Positions 43,206 to 55,767 of a stretch of DNA of 64,000 bases are shown piece by piece. The translations under genes and the position numbers were made by a program. Within the stretch, counting starts at the first letter, position 1; each line of letters begins with the position of its first letter. The notes beneath the pieces are model-generated. The model searched no databases. It was given only the letters and a program-made list of their open reading frames with translations, and was not told the DNA's origin. This DNA comes from Macquaria australasica (lineage: Eukaryota; Chordata; Actinopteri; Centrarchiformes; Percichthyidae): NCBI GenBank assembly GCA_005408345.1, contig SEMN01000124.1, forward strand, positions 992,001 through 1,056,000. Direction: 5' to 3'.

Positions 43206-45202
43206 TACAGTACATGGACATAGATTTTCTCATCTCTATGTTGATTGTCCTTCACCTGATGAGTGTGTTTACGTAGCGGTGCTGAGATTCATAGCGTTCC
43301 CTCTCAGTGAGCTGGCACTTCGCCACAGGGCTGGTCACGCTAATAAAGACCCTTTGAACTGAACCGAATTGACTTGAGACATGCGGCGAAAGGGGGAGGA
43401 GAAGAGAAAAAGAGAAGGAGAAATGGAATTAGGAACAAAGACTGAAAGAAAGAGATAATGAAAGGTTTTGTCCTCCAGGTAAAGACCTGCCTTTTTTTTT
43501 TCTGTTACCTATGCTAACATTAATAATTAAAGGCTAGGCAGGCTGGCTGGGGTCCCTAGATAAGGGCAGATGACGTCCTTAGATAATGCTTGTTTCAACC
43601 TTCATTTTGATTTTTAAGGTCGTACTCGAGGGGCATTTGACATTTTGACATCTGACATTTAAAAGGCGTGGGCAGTAGACTTCACTTTGGCATTTTATTA
43701 GTTTTAGTTCTGGGACAGTACATTGAAGCTAAAATGTGAAGAGAGAGAAATGTGACACAGGCCTGATTTGAACCCATTTCTGGCTCTCGTGTCAGTACTG
43801 GAGCATTGCCAGACTTCATGTTATGCCCTCCTCTCCAGTCATTCTGCACCTCTAACTGTTCCTCCAATGACAACGGAAGTCTTCAAATTTCACCGCCCTG
43901 ATGTTGTGTAATACTTTTGTTATCTGTTTCATATCTATCAAAAGCTCCTGTGCAACCTACCTCACATACATTCTGAGAAAATACTGGTGAAGTTGATTCT
44001 TAGAGATCAGTGTTGAGTTTATTTGGAAACTGGTTCCAGATTAGCAAAAAGGCTATCATAAGAACCAGACTGAATGTCAATCAAACAGTCAGTTATGGCA
44101 CAACAAGACATCCACGAGCAGGATGCAACCTAGGGGCTGTGTGCGTGTGTTACTGTACCACTGATGAAGCAATGTGACATCTTGTGTGTGGGCCTGCGGC
44201 AGCTTCAGGCCTGCAGGGGCTGTCTAGTCCGACTAATGAGGATGGAGAGAGAGGTCAGAGATGATAGCCAATCTAAATAAGGACCTTGATATGACTTTAA
44301 CACTGTGTCATAGTGTGTCACTGTGTATGTGTGTGTGTGCTTTGAGGTGATGTCCTCCCACCTTCCTGCTGTTATGTTATGACTGGCGTCCTTGCTCCGA
44401 GCCCACTGTCAACAGGAGGTGTCATCCACGCAGCGCAGCCATGGGCGCACTGCTGGCTGCATTCTGAACACTGACAGAGATGGACACACCTTCACAAACA
44501 CAGAGATATTTAAATGTGCAGAAATACACACACAGTTGCATATCTAATGTACTTCTTATAAGGCATTCTGTGAGCGTAGACAAATACAGGACACGCACAT
44601 GCTCCCTCGTGGGCGCACATGCTTCCAGCTCTGTCAGTTCTCCCACTGGCCGTTGGTGAGTGTCCATGTTATGCAAACTCATAACAAAACACTGTCAGAA
44701 ACTGTGAGTGTGTGTCAGCTCACCTGACAGGAACAGAGGGCCGTCTTCCTCCCTCACCATCCCATTTTCCCTCACTCCAACCTCATCTATCCTGAGGCAG
44801 ACTCTTTACGGCACTTAAATTCAACTGAAGTTGACGTATACTCACTTAACATTGACACATTTCTTGTTTCTGTCTCTCCCCCTTACCCAGTACCTCTCTT
44901 AACACATGACCACTGTTGGATTTTTCAAGAGATAAAACTGAGTTATAAACCAGTTGCCAGGATACACTGGTCATGTAATTGCTTGCTTGAAGTTGGTATT
45001 TTTTGGTTTTCAGGAAGTCTGTAATTTTCCCTGCTCAGCGGGACTGAAAGCATGTCTGTCTAACGTGGCATGCAGAGAACTATTTTGGCGTGCTATCCAT
45101 GCTTTAATACAGGGCTTAGCAGCCACAGCGGAGTTGTTAAGTAGCATAGTAGCTGAATGTTAACCAATACAGTGATGCCAACAAGCCTCATTGTAAGTGT
45201 AG

Positions 45203-45370
45203 CTGTCAGGAAGAACAGGAACTAAGCCCCACACTGGGGCCTGTTTCAAACGCACAACAGATGAGCGGCTGATGAAGAAGACGGTGCAGAAGTACACCAG
45301 TGACATTTTAACGCCTGAACAATTCCCAGAGATGTTTAAAACATTTCCTGAGCAGAGGCGAAATATTTGA
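45203..45370 (+). pseudogene. Short coding-like island of unknown origin
   Basis: A frame of 55 codons follows an in-frame TAG at 45200-45202 and stops at TGA (45368-45370). From about 45251 it uses codons typical of real genes (CTG, AAG, ACG, GTG, CAG, TAC, ACC). Its translation is charged and non-repetitive, including DERLMKKTVQKY and LTPEQFPEMFKTFPEQ. It could be a lone exon, a decayed retrocopy or part of a mobile element. A CTGTCAG at 45203-45209 could serve as a weak acceptor, and no convincing donor follows. I do not recognise the protein. Confidence 0.3.
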
Positions 45371-47894
45371 AAATGTGCTGTTATTGCACATATTTTTTGA
45401 TGATAATGTATACGTTTGTGTGTGAGCTGTCACAAACATACAGTATACAGCATCTCTTTCTTCCTCTGAATCTTAATAATAAAGTCGCAGTTCTTTGAAT
45501 CCATATGCTGCCTTCCTGGCTGCCCCAACAGCTTGTATGTAGTTTGTCAGCTGTTGTTATTTTAGCCTGCAGGCCCTTGTGATGGGATAATTTAAGACTT
45601 ATTCCCCTCACACCTCCCTTTATGTGTCCATATATGGAGCAGTTTAAGGGACCTCACATTTAGAGCCATCTCACCTAGAAGCCCTATTCTTTGAAGGCAT
45701 TTCTTGCCCCATGACTGGCTTTACTGTACAGTATATGAGTTGTTTAAGTTGTTTCCACAGCTGCAGGAATGTGATTGTTTCTGCAGCTCCTGACACGGAA
45801 GCCATAATGAAAGAGACTCCTTTTTTTTTTAAGCACTGCTTCTCGTATAATGGCTTAATTCAGGCAGGAATGGAATTTGCTGTGCGTATGGATGTGAGAC
45901 CCGCTGGTCAATCATAGCAACTCACATAGCAACAAGACCTGCGTAGGACAACTGAAATAGTTGAAATGAATCAGTAGCAGTGCTTTACTGTTGGCATGCT
46001 TTATCTCCTGGCCATGACAACATCTTTGTGATCAGTGTTTGTCAGTTTGTCCCCACATTCTGTGGTGGATAGCATTGCCAAGAAAAACACTGTGGACAAA
46101 AGAAGCTAATTAGGAGTTGGAATAATTCAAAAGAAAAAACACTGTTTACAACATAGATGCACTGTTGCTTTTATCTGAGAGTACCGCCTTCACTTCTAAA
46201 GCTAGAGAGGACACAAACAACAACAGGAGGTGAGCCACTTGCAGTGTTGCCCTTGGTCGATTTGTATTTGTACATCGCTGATTGCTGGCCATGCGTACAG
46301 ATGTTGCAGCTGAAGGTCGTTGACCTGGCCACATGGTGTGTGTATGGTGAGTGTCTACAGTCTATTACACTGTGGCCTGGAGTGAAACCTGAGTGGAGCC
46401 TGCCTAGCTTGATGAGCGTTCACACAGCTTGCTGGAGCCCCTGGTGGCGTGTCACAGACGCATATAAACAAGCAGGCAGTCATGTGGTCAGGGAAGCACA
46501 CACATTGACAAACAAACAAACACAGATGGACAGGTACAATGTTTTCACAACCTGTTCAGTCACCCTCACACACTAGAACCATCCCTCATCTCTGTTTTCT
46601 AGATGGGGTCGGCATGTCAACTAGCTCGCCATGAATTAGAGAGTGTGTGTACGCACGCGTGTGTGTCTAAGCATGCTGTAGGGCTTTGTTTGTATGTTAG
46701 GCCCAAGTCCTGCATCACTCATTCCAGCACGACACATCAAAGAGACAGAAGCCGACGCCGTTGACCATATATGGTTCTTCCTGCATCATCTAGGCTTTGG
46801 TTTAGCCCATTAGAGAAAGTAGGACAGAGCTGGGTCCTGATGACCATATTTGGCCGGGTGCTCTGTCCCCTGCAGCCATCTTGCCTGCCTCCACCGCATG
46901 CTGCCAGGGCACTGCTGCTCAGCTCTTTCCCCCTCGTTGTCTATCCCCATTTCTTCTGTTTTCTCCTCCTTCTTCTCCTCCACCACCAGAACAGAACACT
47001 TTTCATTCTCCTCTTGGTTTCTCTTTCTGCTCACTCTGCCCCCTATTGCTCCTTTCCCCTCCTCCTCTCTCCTGCTCATCCTGTTACTGCTCTGTTTTGT
47101 CTTTTCTCCCCAAACCCACTTCTTCCGCTCATCCTCCTTCTCCCCGCTTCACCCCTCTTTACTGCTTCCTTTGTTCTTTCCCTTCTCATTACTTCCTGTG
47201 TTGCTCCTTTCTCCCTTATCCTTCCCCAGCAGGAAGCTGTGCGCATCCAGGTTTACTCCACTGGCTGTGCACAGGGAGCCGGGTCTGCTGGCCCCTGGCC
47301 TATTCTGGCTCCATCCCTGTGTTCCTAATCAGCCCTGCTGCACAATGCTCACGTGTTTGCAAATTCATTAACGTACGCACATCCTCACACATGTGCATAG
47401 ACACTTTTGTTATGTATGAGTCTGTGAGGGTGAGCCTACATCTGCACACCCTCACACATGTGTTTGTTAAAGCATGCACACTTTCACACGCACACACTCA
47501 ATTTGTGTGAGCACGTTAATAGTCACACACACACACCCTCTTTCCCCCTCCTGGCAGTGGGTTTGATCGCCTGGAAAATGAATACTAAATGCAGGGCAAA
47601 ATGGCTGGCAGGGATCACCTTGGCTGCGTGCAGCTCGCCGCCTGCTCCATGCAGGCATGAAACTGGAGCACCTCCATACCTATCTCCCCACTCAGATATT
47701 CTTGGACTGCACAGCTTGATAAGGAGACACAAAGTGATAGTTGGCTTTTGTTAGTAATTTAGTGTTTAAGTAGAGAAGAGAGAGGCTCCTCCTGTGCCCT
47801 GGCTGTAGCATTTCCTCTGAGCCCTCAGCCTTTCCTCTCACCACCTCAGACTGGAAGGAAACACACCAGGCTACGCTGTGCAGAGGTTTCTACA

Positions 47895-47898
<4 letters not shown>

Positions 47899-47926
<28 letters not shown>
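47899..47926. repeat. (AC)n microsatellite
   Basis: About 28 bp of pure AC. Confidence 0.96.
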
Positions 47927-49835
47927 TGCTCACACTCACACACACAAACAGAGACATACAGTAAAGGCACGCACACACATGCAGAAACTAGTTAATTTCC
48001 CCAATCGCTGGGAATCAAAGGAGGTGGAGTAGCTAGCTGAGGACTGGGCCAGCTGGGAGCAGGTCTTCCCGAGGCTGAAGGAAACTGTGTGGGATCCAGA
48101 CACACACACACACATCTTTGAATTTGGAAAAACATTGTTCCAACCAAATAGAATCATCTGATTTATGTTTTTCAATATAGCCTCCTACCAGTCCGAGTAT
48201 GGGAGTGTATGAACAATCTTGTAGTGCTGACCTTATAACTGCGTGCAGTAGCATGGAAGGAAAGTCTGTTGCTTGCAGCCATTTTGGTGTGTTGTTTAAG
48301 TGGTTTTAGGCATAGAAACTCTGTTCCTGGATATTTAGTTGTAACTTTGTCCTCTGCACTCAAAGCTCAACTTGTTGAATACAGATTTGGAGGATAGAGG
48401 CCTGCATGTCTGATTAAGCACTCTGTTTCCTTTACACTTATTCTAAAAGTGTTTTGCCACACAGCTGAACTGTAATCTGCCATTTTAGCACCAAACGTCA
48501 GACAAAACAGCTGTAGGAATTGATCCAGTTGTATTACCATAAGAATGCCATCTCAAGGTTGGACTTTACATGGTAGCATGAGTGAAGTTTGGAGACGGCA
48601 TCTTTGTTTCTTTACATGTGAACGTCATCACGGTATGTGAACATACAGGCATGCACAGACACACGAGCACACATGCAGAAAACTCTGGGCTCCTGCAGCT
48701 ATTTTTCCCATGAAAAATTGAGATGAGTTTGGCCAGAATTTCAGGTTATAACAAGATCTCGATTGTCAGTACCCCTCCTCTCAAACCCCAGTAGAAAAAA
48801 GTTAAGAGTTCTTGCAGAGCAAAAAATGAACAATTAAGGCCCTTGCCATGGCTCATTGTGTGTGTGTTTTTGTCTGCATGTGTGGCAGGAGAGTAGCATG
48901 GCTACTTGGATGGAGTGTTTACAATACAGCCATGTCTGTGTGTTTTTATGTGATTATGAATCTTTTTATGTATATGAGATGGGTTCATAGCAAGAGTGTG
49001 TGTTTGTGTCCGAGTGTTTCTGTTTGTGAGTGTTTACTTCTGTTATCAATCTGGGCCAGACGACAGAAGCTCTTTAGTGGAGAGTTAGTTCAGTTTAGCA
49101 TGAAGATGAGGTTTGCTGGCCTGCGTGTGCCAGCCTTACTTTGCCGAGTGTATTCCAGCGTGTATGTGTGTCAACGAGTGTGTGTATGTAGGGTATTTGT
49201 GTTTGTGTGTGTGTGTGTGGTCTTTTATATCAGCTGGTGGCTGCTACTGTTTGCAGATGTGAGCGTTAGGTAATCACAAAGCAAAATCACTCTGATCTAT
49301 TCCTGAACCTCTGCCATTATATATAGCATTCTCCTCATCCACCCACAACCTCTCTCCATTTTCTCTTTTTTTCCCCTCTATTTTCCATCTCTCCTCTGCC
49401 TCTGCCACTCCTCATCTCTGTCCTCCATCTCCTACTCCCACACTCACTCTATCTCTGTGTTTTGTTATATATTACTGCTCTCTGTTGTTTGTCTCCGGTC
49501 TCTGGACATTTTTCTTGTCATCTCTCTTTTTTCCCGTTCCTTCACCCGCTGCCCTCGAGCCCTGCACTCCCCATCACTAACACTTCCCTCCTCCCTAGCC
49601 TTTCTACCCCTCTCCTCCCTCCAACATCCCTTCTTTACCCTTGCTGTCCTCCTCCTCTTCTCCCTTTTTGCCTTCCATCACATGTGTGCATGCTGTTGGA
49701 GGGGGAGTATTGATTGCACACTTGGCTGACAGGCACAGTAATGGACGACTTGGAGTGTGCGTGTGCGCGTGGTGGTGGGGGGTGTTTAAGGAACAGTCCT
49801 GGCAATAACTCACCTGACCAAGCGGACGGCCGCTG

Positions 49836-49858
49836 GGCAGGCAGGCAGGCAGGCAGGC
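49836..49858. repeat. (GGCA)n tetranucleotide repeat
   Basis: Five to six GGCA units. Confidence 0.9.
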
Positions 49859-50999
49859 GGAGTGAGAGGTGCTGCAGCACGCGGCATAACTTGACAGGCT
49901 GCATTTGAAAGCAACTGAGCGAAATATAGGGCAACTTTCAAATCACACCCTTTTTTCCTCAGGAAACTCGTTTTTGACCAGATGCACCATGTGAAAACAC
50001 TGGCAATAAAATGGACGAGTAAATTCAGGAACTGCAGTGACTAGTCTCCCCTGCTGTCATATTATATTGTTTTACATTTATCTCAGACATGCAGGATATC
50101 AAATGTGCTGCTTTCAAAAACACAGTGTGCTTTGTAGTTGCCAAATCCTGAGCCATGCTCCTCAATAATCACCACTGCAGCATGGACAGCAACACACTGT
50201 AAGACATACACTGCAGTTAAAATGCTAATATGGGCGATTCAATTAAAACTATCTCTTTTCCATCGCCCATAACACCGTTTTGTGGCTTTTTGTGTCCACT
50301 CTTTTATGGATTATTATGGAAACAGAGTGTGGTTTCTCTTCTCTCAGGCAGTTTTTGGACATTGTCATAATGATTGCAGAGCTTTATGCCGCAGCTCCTT
50401 TGACAGTGGAATAGCTTTTGTTTCATGGTGCTGATCTAACAGAGAGAGCCTGTGACATTTGGGTTCATGCTGGATGCTATTACAAATACTGTACATATAT
50501 AAATCTAATTGTGGTACATGTACTGCATGCCAACAGCTTAATTATGTGAATTCTACACACACACAATGCTGAGTGTGTCATTGCATACATAACACATAAG
50601 TGTTATTATCATTCCCACTGGCATAATGTGCAGCACATACAGTACATAAATACATGCTAATACACATGAAATCACATTGTGTGATATCACTTTCATCCTT
50701 AAACCACATCATTTTAATTTATTTCATTCAATCTGTATTCAAAAGTGGGAAAAGTACAGCTGTTAGCCAAGAAAAGGGTAGTACACTACAAATAGTAATT
50801 CAAATAGATAAGCAATTGAATAAACACATTTCTCATCCATAATTAAGTGAAACCTGACCCAGATCAAGTAACGTGAATGAATGATTCTAATTTGAGATGC
50901 CAGTTGTAAGCCGTATAAAAGATGAATGTGGATATTCATAATTCTGTAGTAAGTTGTGGAACTTCTAAGGCTAATGTACCATGGGCTAACTAAATGTAT

Positions 51000-51235
51000 T
51001 ATGCATTTATTCACCAGTGCTTGGTACTGATTTACTGAACAATGGAGCAAACAAATGCTAATCTTGCATTAAATACGGTGCTGTTGCATAAATATTCTAA
51101 CAGACATTGCTTTTCGCATATGCTACCCACTATTAGCATAGAGCCGGCGGACGGATAACCAACAGTTTTGCATGAGAAAGCTGAACTGAATGTACCGCAG
51201 CAGCGTTTGACCACTGAATTCCAACTGAATTACTT
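51000..51235. promoter_or_regulatory. Candidate conserved non-coding element
   Basis: Repeat-free sequence with POU/homeodomain-like words (CAAATGCTAATCTTGCATTA, GCATATGCTAC, CTATTAGCATAG). The clustering of octamer-like halves is the only evidence. Confidence 0.25.
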
Positions 51236-51270
51236 AATTGACCTTGTGAAGGTTACACTGCGGTCATGGA

Positions 51271-51271
51271 G

Positions 51272-51301
<30 letters not shown>
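51271..51301. repeat. (AC)n microsatellite
   Basis: A pure AC run of about 31 bp. Confidence 0.96.
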
Positions 51302-51304
<3 letters not shown>

Positions 51305-52097
51305 CGTGCACAAGCAGCCTGAAAGTGACCTGCATTTGTACTAAAAATAAGCAGTATATAGCACTTTGTTTTCTTTTTATGTTTCGATGGCTCTTCTGCA
51401 GCGAGGCAGCTCTCCTGCTCAGCTGAAACCTGGTTTGTGGAGATGGTTGAAGAGCCAATCTGTCCTGCTGGTGAGGGACATTAAATATTGACTTAGAGAT
51501 AGAATCAAGGCCCAAATGGCAAGAAATGATTCATCATTTATCAGATGTGATGTTTTTGATCATCTGAGCCGTTGTTATGCTTCAGACCTCTGGCCTCTGC
51601 TCTGCTGCTGACATTGGACTGAATCCCATCATACCCATGTTAAGATGAAATACATATTGAAGTTAACAGCTTACTTCTTAAAACACTGATAATACACTCA
51701 TCTGGTACACAAGGAGAATATTAGGCATTTACTCACAACAAAACCCTGTCTTTTACCTTCATTTATGCTTTATTGTTGACAAAAGGTATTTGCATTTGCT
51801 CTCAGCACAATATGGTAGCTGTTGGTAGCTAAACAAAGTCTTTATTGAAACAGCATTACTTTATCTGTTTTTATTCCTTTAATTCCTTCCTTGAATATTT
51901 ATTTAAAAATTGTAAGTAACACCTTTCAACAATGTGTGGCATGTTGTAACACAGTGAAGAAATTTGATGCTTTCTCGTCAATGATAATAAAAAGCATTCA
52001 TCTTCCCACACCATGGAAACGAAACTAGTGCTCATTAGGTGGTTGAATCCTCAAAAAGTCCTCACTTTGCTTTGTGTGTGATGTCCTTGTTTCACAA

Positions 52098-52437
52098 CTG
52101 GGCCTGAGAGGTACAGAAAAGGAGAAAATGCCTCTCGCCCGGGGCATCTGAAAACAATTTGAGAATGCTGTTGTCGGTAATGCATTTAGCACAGATGGAT
52201 ACACAAATAAAAAGCTTTTTATGCAAAACTGATGCACAACAACATTTTGAAAGTGCCCAGTCACTCCATATTTCTGTATTTTGCTGAATCTCGCTGCCCC
52301 TCCCTCTCCCCTCTCCAGTCAGCCCCTATCAGGCCTAATAGTGGGATGTCTCGTGTTGAGCGGAGATGACCAATTTTAGACTCAGTCATGGGTGACAGAT
52401 TTATACAACATCTTGAGGAGATATGCAGCGTATTCAG
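52098..52437 (+). promoter_or_regulatory. Duplicated non-coding element, copy A
   Basis: About 340 bp that align along their length with copy B at 54530-54869 on the same strand. Shared anchors include CCCGGGGCA (52138), CTGAAAACAA, ACAGAYGRAWACACAAA-type sequence, GACCAATTTTAGAC (52368) and GGGTGACAGA followed by TTATACAAC. The spacing from CCCGGGGCA to GACCAATTTTAG is 230 bp in both copies. No frame is conserved between the copies, so it is not coding. A duplicated enhancer-like element is the simplest reading; a low-copy mobile element is the alternative. Confidence 0.6.
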
Positions 52438-52439
52438 GC

Positions 52440-54529
52440 AAACTGTGAAATAATTTTTAGGGGAATAAAAATCTGATAAATATTGACCATTAGCCCTGGA
52501 TGGACCACACATCTAAAAAGATAATTATATGACTAATTTGATCTGATTAATATGTATCGCAGCCGGTTGAATAGCTCCGCCAGGCTAACATCAATCAGAG
52601 TTGGACAAACTCTCCCCGGGCAATTTACATAACATAAATACCAATAAATTAAACTTTTATTTCATAATATACAATTCTAATCTGAAAGAAGCAGCCATGA
52701 TAGAACATATGCACATCCTTAGGATTAGTATAATAAAATATGGATGATGAAAGCAGTTTTTCACGGTCACTATTAAAATACAGATATTAATGTATTTATG
52801 GTCTGTAGGCTTATACAGTAAGAGAGAGTAAAACTGATGAAATCATTCGATTAAAAGGATAATTTATGGCTTAACACATACAAACACTGTAAATTAATTA
52901 TTTTGGGCTTGTTGTCTCCTCCAGCAATGTGGCATTTTCTATGCGTTTGAGCAACTCCACAATCTGGCAAAGGACATTATAAAAGATTATTCTCCTGGCA
53001 TTTCCAGTGTGCTGGATATTGCAGAGTGCAGAATGAAAGATAACATGGAAGAGAGGCAATGACATCAACCAAGGTCATGAGCTATATTCATACCCATGTA
53101 GTTTTTGACATGAGACACAATGAAAAAAAAATCCCTCAGGGCTTAAATGTGTTACCCTATTGCTTCTGTGACCTTTTTAAAATGGATGGTGCTGTTTTTT
53201 TTTCTGTTTTAATGAAATTGCTCATAAATAATCTGATCAATTATGTAATCCAATACAGCCACCAGGAGTGCCCTTGATCTTTTATCTATGCACATGCACA
53301 TTTAGGGATAAGAAATAGAGTTACTTTGAACTGTTTGTATTATTTCAAGTATTTATTCCTTTAATTGTAGATACCATATTTAGAATTAGTTCTCGGTGAT
53401 AGTCAGATTTTTCCTCTATAGTAACAAGAGGGCCAAAGTCAGTATTATCTATTAAGACGCAGACTTCAGATTGTCGCTGAGTCAACACAGATTGGCGCTG
53501 TCTCGAGTCGCATGGCATTATTCATGGCTTATATTCACCATCTGGCACTAATGCAAAGTCCTCAGCTATTTTAGCAGCAGCATCAAAAGTAAAAATGTAT
53601 TTTTTTATGCGTTTATCCCAAGGCACAATCCTAAACACAATGTCAGATGAAGAAACATGAGGTAAACAAGATAATTACTACATTTGTTTTCATTAAATTA
53701 AATGATTTCTTCATCCACTGCCTGGCGCCCACTTTACTTATGAATGTAAAGTGACATATTAACAAGTGAATGTGTGAAGAAGGCTTTGATTCAGCCAGGA
53801 GGTTGAAGTGGCATGTATTTACAAATGGCAATTACTAATAAAACACTGTTCTTATGCTGTTGTTAATTCGAAATCATCACCTTGTCTGATCATTTCAATG
53901 ATCAACTTCTGCTCAGTTACTGGAAACTCGTAATGATGTTTTTATATTTTCATATTGGATTCTTTGAAAGCCTTTCATCACACCTGCAGCGATCACAAAA
54001 AATACACTCCATCTGACGTAGAGATGATTCAAGTCTTGTTAATTTATTGCACATCCATGCACACTTTCCTTGAGCAGAGAAACTGAATTCTCACATATTT
54101 CTTTGTGAAATGTCTTAAATGAAAGAGCTGGTAGAAAATCCTCTGAAAAAACATGATGTAACATTTGGTGTTTCAACATGATTTTTAACCTTGGCATTGT
54201 ACATTAATTCTTAACATTTTTTAAAATTATATATGATTTATTTGTGGAATTCTCAACCCCAAAAACAACAAAAACAATACAATATATAAACCCTCGTATG
54301 TATGACTGAATAAGTGAAATAAAATAATTTGATTCTGTAGAATGAGGTAAACACTGGCAGAGGTAGTAATGATACTAAGACAAGAGGGTAGTATCAACAA
54401 TACAACCTTAACTCTACAAGAGAGCATGATCATTCCTCTCCTGAATGAGAACAGTGGCTTGCCCTACATATTTTGGTCTTTGCATAGTTACTTTGCATAG
54501 TTGCAAGTGAATCCTTTTCAGATGTTGAG
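52440..54529. other. AT-rich DNA between the two duplicated elements
   Basis: Roughly 2.1 kb of AT-rich sequence without a gene. A patch at 52545-52680 (ATTAATATGTATCGCAGCC and CTCCGCCAGGCTAACATC) is also repeat-free and could be conserved. No terminal repeats bracket the region. Confidence 0.5.
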
Positions 54530-54869
54530 CTGAGTCTGAGAAGTGCAGTCAGAGAGAATTTGTCTCTTGCCCGGGGCAGCTGAAAACAAACCAAATTTGA
54601 GCATGCTGCTTTCTGCAGAGCAAATTAGTACAGACGAAAACACAAACCAGAAGCCCCACATGTAAACTTGAATCACAAGAGCGCTTTCGCAGCACTCAGT
54701 TGCCCCTTTACTTTCCTGTTTTTATTTTAGCTTTTCTCCGCTCCTCCCAGTCGCTCTCTATCAGCACTGATGGTGCGCTGGCTCGTCCTGATCTCATAAG
54801 ACCAATTTTAGACGTAGTCGTGGGTGACAGAATTATACAACGATCTGAGTGGACACGCAACATGTCCTA
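54530..54869 (+). promoter_or_regulatory. Duplicated non-coding element, copy B
   Basis: Diverged second copy, offset by 2432 bp from copy A. CCCGGGGCA is at 54570 and GACCAATTTTAGAC at 54800. CTGAGTCTGAGAAGTGCAG upstream aligns without gaps with CTGGGCCTGAGAGGTACAG of copy A, and GGGTGACAGAATTATACAAC downstream with GGGTGACAGATTTATACAAC. Copy A is slightly more AT-rich in its middle part. Confidence 0.6.
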
Positions 54870-54973
54870 GTCATAGAGTCCACACACCCGAGTCAGGCGC
54901 AGAGTGCACACCCAGTCACGTAGCAAAAACACATTCCTTGTGTTTCTGCCTCTCACTATTACAGCAGAGTCAA

Positions 54974-54974
<1 letters not shown>

Positions 54975-55031
<57 letters not shown>
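54975..55031. repeat. (CA)n microsatellite, long
   Basis: A pure run of about 57 bp. Confidence 0.98.
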
Positions 55032-55033
<2 letters not shown>

Positions 55034-55231
55034 AGAAAAACACACACTGCAGCAGCGACGAAGCCCCGCCTCACATGACCAGTGGGCTCTGACTCCCCGA
55101 TCTCTCATTTACCTGTTCCATCACTGGCTCCTTCTCCTCTCTCCCTCTCTGTCTCCCTCACACTCCTCCCCACTCCCACTCCCTCCTCCTCTCATCCTCG
55201 ACTCTGTTGCCACGGCAGCAAAACCTGACAA

Positions 55232-55232
55232 T

Positions 55233-55270
<38 letters not shown>

Positions 55271-55278
55271 CAGAGAGA
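55232..55278. repeat. (GA)n microsatellite
   Basis: GA run of about 28 bp, then GGGAGAGAGAGACAGAGAGAG. Confidence 0.95.
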
Positions 55279-55308
55279 GCAAATGCCATCTGAGTCATTT
55301 AATCCACA

Positions 55309-55311
<3 letters not shown>

Positions 55312-55372
<61 letters not shown>
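55312..55372. repeat. (TG)n microsatellite, longest in the window
   Basis: A pure TG run of about 61 bp, reverse complementary to the CA run at 54975-55031. Confidence 0.98.
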
Positions 55373-55375
<3 letters not shown>

Positions 55376-55767
55376 CGGCGCGTGGGTGTCTAAGTGGGAG
55401 AGCTGTGTGGAGTTGGTTCATTGGTTCATCACAGAGCTATGGCAGTGCGAACGCAAACGCTCTTACCTTTGTCTGTCTCACTGCATATAGCAGCGCTGTT
55501 TCCGCTTTCTATTTCATGTTCACTGTAAATATCTGGTTATTTTCAAGCAACACTCCCTCACCAGCTTCAAGTGATTCACAGACACCTCTGTGTTGTGAAG
55601 CCTTTGTGCCCCGACTGATCGAACAAACTAAACTTCTGACTCTGAAGTGCTTTCATGTTATTACATAGTGTCTCTTACTGTTAAGTAAGAGACATGATTT
55701 AAATATTCTGCATCAGTAGTCAGCTGAAACGTACGGAAGATCTCTGTGTAAATACGAGGTCCTCAAG

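Larger units (their letters stand above)
42730..47890. other. Non-coding DNA with one coding-like island
   Basis: No gene with exon structure is supported. It holds a coding-like 55-codon island at 45203-45370, a strong pyrimidine-rich tract at about 46925-47225 (three overlapping open frames, all low complexity) and CA-rich words. Confidence 0.5.
47930..52090. other. Non-coding DNA, no gene supported
   Basis: It contains GT-rich words near 48850-49220, a pyrimidine-rich tract at 49340-49680, a (GGCA)n repeat at 49836-49858 and a CA microsatellite at 51271-51301. A repeat-free patch at 51000-51235 resembles conserved non-coding sequence. Confidence 0.5.

Noticed and set aside
43680..43880. 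TGATTTGAACCCATTTCTGG, resembling an antisense tRNA/SINE B box
   Set aside because: The surrounding sequence does not fold as a tRNA and no SINE tail is evident; too weak to call.
46771..47510. Three overlapping open frames of 173-209 codons on the plus strand
   Set aside because: All three frames stay open because the DNA is a pyrimidine-rich tract. The translations are Ser/Leu/Pro/Phe-rich low complexity, without domain or splice support.
52025..52264. Minus-strand frame of 79 codons over duplicated element copy A
   Set aside because: The frame is not preserved in copy B, so the similarity between the copies is not due to protein coding.
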